A DNA stretch of 64,000 bases, from contig OZ244151.1 in assembly GCA_965216195.1 (NCBI GenBank), positions 806,001-870,000 of the forward strand, given 5' to 3'. This DNA comes from Aridibacter sp965216195 (GTDB taxonomy: Bacteria > Acidobacteriota > Blastocatellia > Pyrinomonadales > Pyrinomonadaceae). Shown piece by piece: positions 1 to 7,548 of this stretch; within the stretch, counting starts at the first letter, position 1; each line of letters opens with the position of its first letter. The notes beneath the pieces are model-generated. The model saw only the letters and a list, made by a program, of their open reading frames with translations, ran no database searches and was not told the DNA's origin. The position numbers were made by a program, and so were the translations under genes.

Positions 1-343
1 CTTGTTCCGGTCCGAAAACGTGAATGATTCCCTGTTCGCGTTCTTCGAGATCGTAGATCTTTACGCCGAAATCGCGAGCGTTCTTGCGAAGGGTTTCTAC
101 CTGCTTGGCGGCAATAGGATCGTTAAATGGTTTGTCACGATTAATCGTTGGAATCGCGTGATCGATCGTTCCGATTGTTTGTTCAGGTCTGCGAACCGAA
201 CGGTTTGCAAGCCGCAAACCTTCAAACGCCTGTGGTGTCGTAACTTCGTGAATTAAATGTAGATCAATGTAGATTAAATCGGGTTTGCCGTCTTCGCGCC
301 TTACCAGATGAGATTCCCAAATTTTATCGTAAAGCGTTTTCAT
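1..343 (-). CDS. leuC: 3-isopropylmalate dehydratase large subunit, 5' part only
   Basis: The first 114 codons are present and the gene runs off the left edge. The translation starts at an ATG at 343 with MKTLYDKIWESHLV and contains YIDLHLIHEVTTPQAFEGL and GTIDHAIPT, typical of the N-terminus of the LeuC aconitase-fold subunit, which isomerises 2- to 3-isopropylmalate with a [4Fe-4S] cluster. The cluster cysteines lie further on and are not visible. It begins 21 nt after the leuB stop on the same strand, so it is probably cotranscribed as leuA-leuB-leuC; leuD would be expected beyond the edge. Confidence 0.92.
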   Translation of the reverse strand, partial: MKTLYDKIWESHLVRREDGKPDLIYIDLHLIHEVTTPQAFEGLRLANRSVRRPEQTIGTIDHAIPTINRDKPFNDPIAAKQVETLRKNARDFGVKIYDLEEREQGIIHVFGPEQ

Positions 344-364
344 CGATGAATTTGACGGGCCGCA

Positions 365-1462
365 TTAAACCGCCCAAAAGGCTTTTGACATCTCTTCGCC
401 CTCCGTTACGGCGCGACTTACGAGGTCTCCCATTTCTGTCGTAGAAACCTCGGTTTCTCCTTCACTTCGCTTTAAATCCCTGGTACGAACACCGTTTTCG
501 AGTACCTGCTCAATCGAGCGCTCAATCGCCAATGCAGCGTCTTCGTTTTTGAAGGTGTGGCGCAAACACATCGCTACGCAGCTTATCGCGCCAAGCGGAT
601 TGGCAATTTTCCGTCCGGCAATATCCGGAGCCGAACCATGAACCGGTTCGTACAAATCCACCATTCCTCCGATCGTCGCCGAAGCCAGCATACCGAGCGA
701 ACCGGTTAAAACCGCGGCTTCATCAGAAAGAATATCGCCAAAAAGATTTCCCGTCAAAATCACATCGAAACGCCTCGGATCGGTTACCAAATGCATCGCG
801 CAGGCATCTATGTACAAATGCTCAATTTCGACACTTGGGTATTTTGCCGCAACTTCAGTTACGGTCTGACGCCACAGGCGAGAGCTTTCAAGAACATTAG
901 CTTTATCAACCGACGTTACCTTTTTGCCGCGTCTTTCTGCTGCCTCAAAAGCGATTTTCGCAACTCTTGCCACTTCTTCTTCGCTATAGACCAACGTGTT
1001 GTAGCCCAAACGGCCATCATCCGAAAAACCTCTCGGTTCGCCAAAATAGACGCCGCCCAGAAGTTCGCGAACGATCAATAAATCAGTTCCTGAAAAGATT
1101 TCCGAGCGTAGGGGAGAAGAATCGATTAGCGCCGAAAGGGATACTGCCGGGCGTAGATTTGCGAAACCACCAAGGTGTTTACGAAGGTCGAGAAGTCCCT
1201 TTTCCGGTCGTTTTTCGGGCACTAGATTCTCAAACTCCGGTGTGCCGACAGCGCCTAGCAGCACCGCATCAGCTTCTAAACAAGCTTCAACAGTTTCTTT
1301 GGGGAGCGGTTTGCCGGACGATTTAATCGCGGCTCCACCGATCTCATGCTCGGAAATTTCTACGTTAAATCCGAAAAGCTCCGAGACACATTCCAAAACC
1401 TTAACGGCTTCGACTGTTACTTCACGACCGACGCCGTCTCCGGGAAGTATTGCAATCTTCAT
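365..1462 (-). CDS. leuB: 3-isopropylmalate dehydrogenase
   Basis: This 365-aa protein is of normal length for LeuB, the NAD-dependent oxidative decarboxylase of leucine synthesis in the cytoplasm. Visible marks are the N-terminal MKIAILPGDGVGREV, the substrate and metal region GNLFGDILSDEAAVLTGSLG, and the cofactor-loop motif EPVHGSAPDIAG. Members of this family also include tartrate and isocitrate dehydrogenases, but the position between leuA and leuC settles the role. The ATG at 1462 lies 6 nt after the leuA stop, which implies coupling. Nothing is broken. Confidence 0.96.
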   Translation of the reverse strand: MKIAILPGDGVGREVTVEAVKVLECVSELFGFNVEISEHEIGGAAIKSSGKPLPKETVEACLEADAVLLGAVGTPEFENLVPEKRPEKGLLDLRKHLGGFANLRPAVSLSALIDSSPLRSEIFSGTDLLIVRELLGGVYFGEPRGFSDDGRLGYNTLVYSEEEVARVAKIAFEAAERRGKKVTSVDKANVLESSRLWRQTVTEVAAKYPSVEIEHLYIDACAMHLVTDPRRFDVILTGNLFGDILSDEAAVLTGSLGMLASATIGGMVDLYEPVHGSAPDIAGRKIANPLGAISCVAMCLRHTFKNEDAALAIERSIEQVLENGVRTRDLKRSEGETEVSTTEMGDLVSRAVTEGEEMSKAFWAV

Positions 1463-1468
1463 ATTTGT

Positions 1469-2644
1469 TTAAGCTGCAACTGCCGCAGGGGGTTGGTGAC
1501 TAGGCAAAATTGCTAAAAGGTCCTGATCGTAAATTTTCTTTTTCTTGTCCGCTAAATTTGTAAACGACTTATATATCTCTGAGAGTTCATCGTACGAAAG
1601 TTCCACGCCAAGTTCGCTATAACGAGCACCGAGAGCATGTCTGCCGGAGTGTTTTCCAAGTACGATTTCGGTTTTTGGTACGCCGACCGATTCCGGAGTC
1701 ATAATTTCGTAGCAAAGCGGATTGCTCATAACACCATGCTGATGAATTCCAGCTTCGTGCGCGAAGGCGTTTCTCCCAACAATTGCTTTATTGGGTTGAA
1801 CGCCAAAACTTATGATTTCTGAGAGCATTTGGCTCGTTGGATATAACTCAGAACTAATAATTCCCGTTTCAACCGGGACGCAGTCTTGTCTAACCCTACA
1901 TGCCATTACGAATTCTTCGAGCGATGCATTTCCGGCGCGCTCGCCGATCCCGTTAATCGTGCATTCCACTTGTTCTGCGCCAGCTTGAACCGCTGCCAGG
2001 CTGTTTGCGACGGCAAGCCCCAAATCATTGTGGCAATGAACGCTGATTTCGATATCGTGGTCAGCTTTTACGGTTTCTTTAACTCTCTTTACGAGAGCAG
2101 AAAACTCGTCCGGCAGCGTGTATCCGACGGTGTCCGGAATGTTCAAAATCCGTGCGCCTGCATCGGCGGCGGTTTGAAACACTTCGCAAACGAAATCCGG
2201 ATCGCTTCTGGTCGCATCCTCTGCCGAGAATTCTACTTCGTCCACGTACTTTCTCGCCGATTCCACCGCATCACGGGTCATTTCCAAAACTTCCTCACGA
2301 GTTTTTTGAAGTTTATATTCGAGATGTATGTCTGAAGTTGCGACAAACGTGTGAATTCTTGGGCGTGCCGCCGATTCCAAAGCTTCTACAGCGCGCGCGA
2401 TGTCTTTTTCAACCGTCCTACACAACGCAGCAACCTTCAGCGATTTGCAGTTTTCCGAAACCGCTCTTACGGCCTCAAAATCACCGGTCGAAGCAATCGG
2501 AAAGCCGGCCTCAATTATGTCTACTCCCAGGGCTTCGAGTTTGTGGGCGAGACGAATCTTTTCGTCCAACGTCATTGAGCAACCGGGCGATTGCTCGCCA
2601 TCGCGTAAAGTTGTATCGAATACATTAATCCTCTTCTTTGTCAT
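1469..2644 (-). CDS. leuA: 2-isopropylmalate synthase, short form without regulatory domain
   Basis: The protein condenses 2-oxoisovalerate with acetyl-CoA, the committed step of leucine synthesis. It opens with the HMGL-like TIM-barrel motif DTTLRDGEQSPG, has the metal-binding HCHNDLGLAVAN and the GIGERAGNASLEE motif, and continues through the first accessory subdomain (HEAGIHQHG, GKHSGRHAL). It stops at 391 aa with DQDLLAILPSHQPP, whereas the common form is about 510 aa with a C-terminal leucine-binding LeuA dimer domain. The stop lies only 6 nt before leuB, so no separate regulatory domain follows. I chose the ATG at 2644 because GGAGAG sits just upstream; an in-frame TTG at 2656 lies before that site. 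A homocitrate- or citramalate-type activity cannot be excluded, but the leu context argues for LeuA. Confidence 0.9.
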   Translation of the reverse strand: MTKKRINVFDTTLRDGEQSPGCSMTLDEKIRLAHKLEALGVDIIEAGFPIASTGDFEAVRAVSENCKSLKVAALCRTVEKDIARAVEALESAARPRIHTFVATSDIHLEYKLQKTREEVLEMTRDAVESARKYVDEVEFSAEDATRSDPDFVCEVFQTAADAGARILNIPDTVGYTLPDEFSALVKRVKETVKADHDIEISVHCHNDLGLAVANSLAAVQAGAEQVECTINGIGERAGNASLEEFVMACRVRQDCVPVETGIISSELYPTSQMLSEIISFGVQPNKAIVGRNAFAHEAGIHQHGVMSNPLCYEIMTPESVGVPKTEIVLGKHSGRHALGARYSELGVELSYDELSEIYKSFTNLADKKKKIYDQDLLAILPSHQPPAAVAA

Positions 2645-2909
2645 ATTTCTCTCCAATTGATTTTGAAAGCAAATCAGGAAAAGCTGTGAAAAGCACTTGA
2701 CTGCGAATCCTACACAGGTTAAAACGTAAAAGTCAAGATTATTATTTCTATTGAAACATAAATCTTTCTTATGAAACTTGCATTTGAGATTGAGGTATAA
2801 ATCTTGATTATTGCAAAGCGGATTTTGAGTTTTTTGTAAAACGACAAATCGCCCGTAAATGTTGTGCCGAATACGGATACGGCATAACCATTGGGCGACA
2901 TAAAGGAAG
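2645..2909. promoter_or_regulatory. Divergent leuA / LysR control region
   Basis: This 265-bp AT-rich spacer separates the leu operon from a divergent LysR gene, the usual arrangement for a LysR regulator and its target. It contains a direct repeat ATAAATCTT at 2758-2766 and 2797-2805, an inverted pair TCAAGAT (2733-2739) and ATCTTGA (2801-2807), and an interrupted palindrome TGCCG-N10-CGGCA near 2866-2885, close to the regulator start. Any of these could be LysR sites. No clear -35/-10 pair could be assigned. Confidence 0.45.
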
Positions 2910-3791
2910 ATGGATATTCACGAATTGGAAGTTTTAGTTTCGGTTGCAGAAGAGAAAAGTTTTTCTCGTGCGGCGCGCAATTTGCATAGAACTCAGCCTG
3001 CGGTAAGCCAGGCGATAAGTCGTCTGGAAGCGGAGGTTGGCGAGAAATTGTTTGACCGCTCTTCGAAAGACGGTACGTTAACGGATGCCGGCGAACTGCT
3101 TTTGGACTACGCTCGGCAGATGTTGAACACTCGCTCGGCCGCAAAAGTGGCGATCCGAGACCTACGCGAATTGCGACAAGGAAAGGTAACGATTAGCGCG
3201 AACGAGCATACGGTTTTTTATCTGCTTCCGGTAATAGACGAATTTAAGAAACAACACCCTTTGATTAAGGTTGATGTGAGCAGAGGTGTGGCAAGCCGGA
3301 TCCCGAAAGAAGTTATGGCAAGGGAAGTCGAGCTTGGAGTGATCTCGTTTAAGCCAAAAGATAAATCCGTTAGGTCATTGGCCGTAACTGTGGACGAGCT
3401 TGTTTTGATAGTACCACCGGACCACCGTTTCGCAAAAAGAAAAACTGTTTCGGTAAAGGATTTAGGAATCGAGACATTTATTGCACATAACGCCCCGTCG
3501 CCGTACAGAGAACAGGTGATTAAGAAATTCGAAAGATATAAGACCAAATTGAATATAGCTGTTGAAATGCCTTCTTTAGAGGCTATAAAACGTCTGGTTG
3601 AAATGGGGGCGGGTGTCGCACTTGTACCGAAATTGACCGCTCAAAGTGAGATTTCAAATGGGCAGCTGATCTGTTTGTCGGTTAAAGAGATGACGCTCGA
3701 GCGTAAACTCCATATCGTGTATCGAAAAAACGGAGTGTTATCGCACGCTTCGAAAACTTTTCTAAAACTTGCGCGCGGGATGAAATCCTGA
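2910..3791 (+). CDS. LysR-family transcriptional regulator
   Basis: This 293-aa protein has an N-terminal winged helix-turn-helix (about residues 1-60: MDIHELEVLVSVAEEKSFSRAARNLHRTQPAVSQAI), a linker helix, and a LysR substrate-binding domain from about residue 90 to the end. The start has AGGAAG just upstream. It is transcribed away from leuA, so it may regulate leucine synthesis, but the effector cannot be read from the sequence. The binding domain resembles the CysB/CbbR-like class in general form only. Confidence 0.9.
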   Translation: MDIHELEVLVSVAEEKSFSRAARNLHRTQPAVSQAISRLEAEVGEKLFDRSSKDGTLTDAGELLLDYARQMLNTRSAAKVAIRDLRELRQGKVTISANEHTVFYLLPVIDEFKKQHPLIKVDVSRGVASRIPKEVMAREVELGVISFKPKDKSVRSLAVTVDELVLIVPPDHRFAKRKTVSVKDLGIETFIAHNAPSPYREQVIKKFERYKTKLNIAVEMPSLEAIKRLVEMGAGVALVPKLTAQSEISNGQLICLSVKEMTLERKLHIVYRKNGVLSHASKTFLKLARGMKS

Positions 3792-3902
3792 GGTTTTACT
3801 TTTTGTGATTGGTAAGATCGAAAATATTGCTTCCAAATTGTCAAAAATGTTTTACAATAGGGAAGGAGTTAGTTCTATAAAACCAAATACTTACGAGGAA
3901 AT

Positions 3903-4235
3903 ATGTTACCAATTGATCCTGACGAGGCGGTTACGCCAAACGAAAGACGAAGGTCTGACCGAAAGAAGCTTGTTGTAGATGTAAAGTTTGAGGGCCAGAA
4001 TTCAGCTGCTATCGCTAATACGCGCGACATCGGAATCGGCGGTCTTTATATTACGACCGATGGCGAATTTTCGACCGGTGACGAGATAGAAATGGATATG
4101 GCGCTGGGCGGAAAACCCTTTAATGTAAAAGGCGTCGTTGCTTATGCGGATCCCGGGGTAGGACTGGGAGTCCGGTTTAAGGATCTGGACGCAGAGCAGG
4201 TTCAGCTCCTTAAAAGCACGCTCGAAATCGGTTAG
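3903..4235 (+). CDS. PilZ-domain protein
   Basis: This 110-aa single-domain protein carries the two short PilZ signatures for cyclic di-GMP binding: an RxxxR box (R16 to R20, RRSDR) and a D/N-x-S-x-x-G box present as D42-I-G-I-G-G47, in which the usual serine is glycine. The rest fits a six-stranded PilZ barrel (VVAYADPGVGLGVRF). The neighbouring genes do not suggest a specific pathway. It could instead be one of the PilZ proteins that do not bind the nucleotide. Confidence 0.8.
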   Translation: MLPIDPDEAVTPNERRRSDRKKLVVDVKFEGQNSAAIANTRDIGIGGLYITTDGEFSTGDEIEMDMALGGKPFNVKGVVAYADPGVGLGVRFKDLDAEQVQLLKSTLEIG

Positions 4236-4282
4236 TAACGCTACCTGTCGCCCTGATTTAATTGTAAAAAGCAGGAAACTAA

Positions 4283-5404
4283 ATGTTTGACCAGTTTACC
4301 CTCGGAATAGAAGAAGAATTTCAGATCGTTGATCCAAAAACACGTGAGCTAAAATCACATGTATCTGAAATTTTAGAAGAGGGAAGATTGATGCTCGGGG
4401 AAAAGGTGAAGCCCGAGATGATTCAATCGATGATTGAGGTCGGCACGGGGGTTTGCAAAAACATACAGGAAGCTCGAGAAGATATTTCAAAGCTTCGCTG
4501 TATTATTTCGAGTTTGGCAAAGAAAAAAGGACTCGAAATCGTAGCTGCTTCCACCCACCCTTTTTCAAAATGGTCTGAACAGGAAATATTTGATCACGAT
4601 CGCTATAAGCTGCTTGTCGATGAACTCCAAATGGTCGCACGAAGTCTTTTGATTTTCGGGGTCCATGTACACGTAGGGATCGCTGACAAAGAGCGTCAAA
4701 TTCATATCATGAACGCCGCCAGGTATTTTGTGCCGCATGTTCTTGCGCTGACAACGTCTTCACCTTTCTGGCTTGGATTTAATTCCGGGCTGAAATCCTA
4801 TCGTTCCGAGATTTTTAAGAAATTTCCACGCACAGATATTCCAGACCACTTCAGTTCGTATCAGGAGTTTCAGAGTTATGTCGATTTGCTAGTGAAGATG
4901 AATTGTATCGACAATGCCAAGAAAATTTACTGGGATATACGCCCGCACCCCTTCTTTCCAACGCTCGAATTCCGCGTTTGTGATATTCCTACAAGGGTTG
5001 ATGATACGGTTGCGATTGCGGCACTTTTTCAGGCTATTGTTGCGAAGTTAACGAAGCTGATTGACCAAAATCTGGGCTTTAGGCTCTATCACCGGCGTTT
5101 GATACAGGAAAATAAATGGAGAGCCGTTCGGTACGGGCTCGACGGGAAGCTCCTCGATCTTGGAAAGCAAAAGGAAGTTCCGGTTAAGGACCTGATTCAC
5201 GAGCTACTCGATTTCATCGATGATGTTGTAGACGGTCTTGGTTCGCGAAAGGAGATTGAGCATATTTATACGATAATGGACCGAGGCACGTCAGCTGACG
5301 AGCAGCTCAGAGTTTATGAAGAAAACGATAAGGACCTGAAAGCGGTTGTTGATATGCTGATTAAGAATACTTTAGAAAATGTGCCGGAGGATTGTGTTCC
5401 TTAA
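4283..5404 (+). CDS. ybdK: Carboxylate-amine ligase, YbdK/GCS2 family
   Basis: The 373-aa protein starts with FTLGIEEEFQIVDPKTREL and contains HPFSKW, HVHVGI and a central RPHPFFPTLEFRVCD, all typical of the glutamate-cysteine ligase type 2 (YbdK) family. Characterised relatives ligate glutamate and cysteine weakly, and the real substrate is unknown for many. The gene stands alone between a PilZ gene and a terminator. A glutamine amidotransferase lies convergently beyond the terminator, which may be coincidence. Confidence 0.88.
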   Translation: MFDQFTLGIEEEFQIVDPKTRELKSHVSEILEEGRLMLGEKVKPEMIQSMIEVGTGVCKNIQEAREDISKLRCIISSLAKKKGLEIVAASTHPFSKWSEQEIFDHDRYKLLVDELQMVARSLLIFGVHVHVGIADKERQIHIMNAARYFVPHVLALTTSSPFWLGFNSGLKSYRSEIFKKFPRTDIPDHFSSYQEFQSYVDLLVKMNCIDNAKKIYWDIRPHPFFPTLEFRVCDIPTRVDDTVAIAALFQAIVAKLTKLIDQNLGFRLYHRRLIQENKWRAVRYGLDGKLLDLGKQKEVPVKDLIHELLDFIDDVVDGLGSRKEIEHIYTIMDRGTSADEQLRVYEENDKDLKAVVDMLIKNTLENVPEDCVP

Positions 5405-5430
5405 ATTTGAGAAGATTTTTTGATCAGGTT

Positions 5431-5452
5431 AGGCTGCTTCGGCGGCTTTTTT
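5431..5452 (+). terminator. Intrinsic terminator after ybdK
   Basis: A stem GGCTGC / GCGGCT closed by a TTCG tetraloop at 5438-5441 is followed directly by a T6 run at 5447-5452. The hairpin begins 26 nt after the ybdK stop. The T run also covers the end of the convergent amidotransferase gene. Confidence 0.85.
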
Positions 5453-6371
5453 ATTTGTGGGTTAAGGCGATTTGAAGGAAATTTTCGAAGAGGATTCTAC
5501 CATCACGGGATTCGTTTGGATGTTCCCAGCGCGTAGGGTTTTTAGACCAGTCTTCAAAGGATTTCTCGAGATGAAACTGAACCGAATAAATCATTTGTCC
5601 TTCCGAGTGTTTAACCATCATCTGGTTTTTGCAAAGGTATGATTTTGCCAAAAGTTTGAAACCTTCCGGAACGCCGATTATCTGCAGTCCGTGGTTTTGC
5701 CAAACGCGAAGGATATCGTCTTTGAGAGTGTAGTCTTGCCAGATTCCACTTTCGCTATCTGCAATTCCATCAAAAATCGCATCTTTTGGATCCGTGATTT
5801 TTACAAACCGGTACTGAAATTCAGCTACTCTCCCTGTTCGCTTTTCGCCCGGTACGAGATTGTCGAGCGTTCTTAGCTCGGCGCCAAAAGAAACTCCAAT
5901 CAGCTGATGAGCTCCGCAGATGCCTAAAACCGGAATTTTGGTTTTAGTTATAAATTTTTTAAAACGCTCAAGGTATTCTGTTTTGTAATAGTCAAAATCT
6001 GAAAGGGTGCCGCTCATTACAATCGCATCGGGCTGGAAGCTCTTTGCAGCTTCTTCGATTTCCGATAAATGTACGGTCAAAGTGTTTGGCTGCTTAACGA
6101 GTCTCTGCACATTTTTTGCGATATTGTCACAAGCCATTTGAGAAAGCTTGTTTTCAAGCCGAAGACGCGACGCTACTTCCTCGCCAAGTTCTTCAATCGC
6201 CGTCTCTGATAAATCCGATTCATACCGAAGCAGATCATTTACGATCAAAACCTGCGCATGCTCAATTTTCTGCTCGATCGGCTCATACTTACAATACGTT
6301 TGTTTGTTGTATGGAAACGGAAGCGATTTAGTATGAATAATGGGCGTTGCGTCAAGCATAGCTAATTTCAA
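5451..6371 (-). CDS. Class I glutamine amidotransferase-like protein
   Basis: This 306-aa protein has a C-terminal GATase class I domain: nucleophile elbow GICGAHQ (C152), then QFHLEK with H267 and E269, so the Cys-His-Glu triad is complete. The usual Pro between His and Glu is Leu here. The first 110 residues are unlike GMP synthase or CTP synthase and no acceptor domain is attached. It may act as a gamma-glutamyl hydrolase or peptidase. The start is uncertain: TTG at 6371 gives MKLAMLDATP, a good first beta strand, while ATG at 6359 is an alternative; neither has a clear ribosome binding site. Confidence 0.75.
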   Translation of the reverse strand: MKLAMLDATPIIHTKSLPFPYNKQTYCKYEPIEQKIEHAQVLIVNDLLRYESDLSETAIEELGEEVASRLRLENKLSQMACDNIAKNVQRLVKQPNTLTVHLSEIEEAAKSFQPDAIVMSGTLSDFDYYKTEYLERFKKFITKTKIPVLGICGAHQLIGVSFGAELRTLDNLVPGEKRTGRVAEFQYRFVKITDPKDAIFDGIADSESGIWQDYTLKDDILRVWQNHGLQIIGVPEGFKLLAKSYLCKNQMMVKHSEGQMIYSVQFHLEKSFEDWSKNPTRWEHPNESRDGRILFENFLQIALTHK

Positions 6372-6443
6372 ATTTTACCATTTTTGGAAATCGTAACCTA
6401 GTAAAAACACGAACTATCTATTGTTTTCAAATTCCTTTCTCAG

Positions 6444-6914
6444 TCACCTTTGTCTCGTTTTTGTGTCAAACTTTGGCATAACCGGACCTCCACCGATATC
6501 CTCAATTTGCACTCTCATTCGGCGGATGACGCTAGCCCGCAATCGTCCTTTTACTTGCGCGGTTTTGCCCTTTGATTTTTTTTCTATCAACAAAAGCATC
6601 TTTTGCCATGAGGATTCGAGCTCGTCGGCAACCATCGATATTTTTGAAATATCGTAAGGAATAGCAAATTCTGAGGTTCCGATTCGCGCAAAAATCGTTA
6701 GGTAACGCGCCGTCGAAAGATCCGGAGCGGCAAAACGCTTCTTGCCCACTTTTAGCTCGACACCAAGAAGCGTGTGAAGAATACTGGTTCTATTTTCTTT
6801 TTGCGGAACATCAAGCTCATAAAGCCGGGTTCGCTGCTTGCGAATTTTCTTTTCGTATATAGTTGGAATCCACTCGTTTCCCAACTCATCCTGAATTTGC
6901 TCAGCTATCGTCAT
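6444..6914 (-). CDS. Hypothetical protein downstream of the CAT-like gene
   Basis: I do not recognise this 156-aa protein. It is rich in basic residues at both ends, with a central mixed alpha/beta stretch (RYLTIFARIGTSEFAIPYDISKI) and a long helix with many lysines (ELESSWQKMLLLIEKKSKGK). No signal peptide or membrane segment is seen. Its ATG overlaps the stop of the CAT-like gene by 4 nt (ATGA), so the two are translationally coupled and probably work together. Confidence 0.6.
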   Translation of the reverse strand: MTIAEQIQDELGNEWIPTIYEKKIRKQRTRLYELDVPQKENRTSILHTLLGVELKVGKKRFAAPDLSTARYLTIFARIGTSEFAIPYDISKISMVADELESSWQKMLLLIEKKSKGKTAQVKGRLRASVIRRMRVQIEDIGGGPVMPKFDTKTRQR

Positions 6915-7543
6915 TCAGCCAGTTTGTCGATCGTTTCCTGAAAGATGTTAAAGTATTTTCCAACGTGAATCCCGTCGGCGACTCTATGGTTTAGCTCAAC
7001 GGAAAGCGGCATCAGCTTCCTATTTCCTTGGTCAAAGTATTTTCCAAAAACGATCCGCGGAACCGTTTGAGTTTTATCAAAACGCGTGGCGTGTTTGAAG
7101 CTTGTAAACGACACCCAGGGAATTATTGAGTAATAAACTAAATCAAGTCTTTCATTTTCAACCTCAAAAGTATTCAGCGATTTGTATTTGTCGCGAGCGG
7201 CTTTTCCGGCCATATCAAATTCAAAAATGGAATCTCTCTCTTCAAAATGGCAAAACGAAAAGCTCTCATCATCCTGCAAAATCGTCTGAGTAGCTTCCAC
7301 GATTTCGTACTCAACCAAGACGTCATCGAGATATCGCATTTTGAACTCGCTAATCTGGTTTAAGGTCTTCTGAGAAAAAAAAAGGCTTGCGATGGAAAAT
7401 GAGAGTCCGTTGTTATTGCAGAAGCTGTAAAGATTCGTTACGTCAAGGTTTGCAGTCATATTGAAAAAGGGATCTTCGTAGTTTTTGAAGAACTCGTGAG
7501 CAGCCCTCCTGTTCCATTTTTCAATATTGACAGGCTTGTACAT
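6911..7543 (-). CDS. Chloramphenicol acetyltransferase-like protein
   Basis: The 210-aa protein matches the trimeric CAT fold in length and layout (MYKPVNIEKWNRRAAHEFFKNYEDPFFNMTANLDVTNLY at the start). The catalytic HxxxDG motif is present in LNHRVADGIHV near the C-terminus, although the residue before the active-site His is Asn where resistance enzymes usually have His. Many CAT-like proteins of this kind do not confer resistance, so the acceptor is open. It starts 6 nt after nuoN and appears to be the tail of the nuo operon. Confidence 0.8.
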   Translation of the reverse strand: MYKPVNIEKWNRRAAHEFFKNYEDPFFNMTANLDVTNLYSFCNNNGLSFSIASLFFSQKTLNQISEFKMRYLDDVLVEYEIVEATQTILQDDESFSFCHFEERDSIFEFDMAGKAARDKYKSLNTFEVENERLDLVYYSIIPWVSFTSFKHATRFDKTQTVPRIVFGKYFDQGNRKLMPLSVELNHRVADGIHVGKYFNIFQETIDKLAE

Positions 7544-7548
7544 CGAGA

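Noticed and set aside
2..256. 84-residue open frame on the plus strand at the left edge
   Set aside because: It lies opposite leuC, which reads as an authentic LeuC N-terminus on the minus strand.
3838..3858. TTGTCA and TACAAT upstream of the PilZ gene as a promoter
   Set aside because: The spacing is only 9 nt, too short for a sigma-70 promoter.
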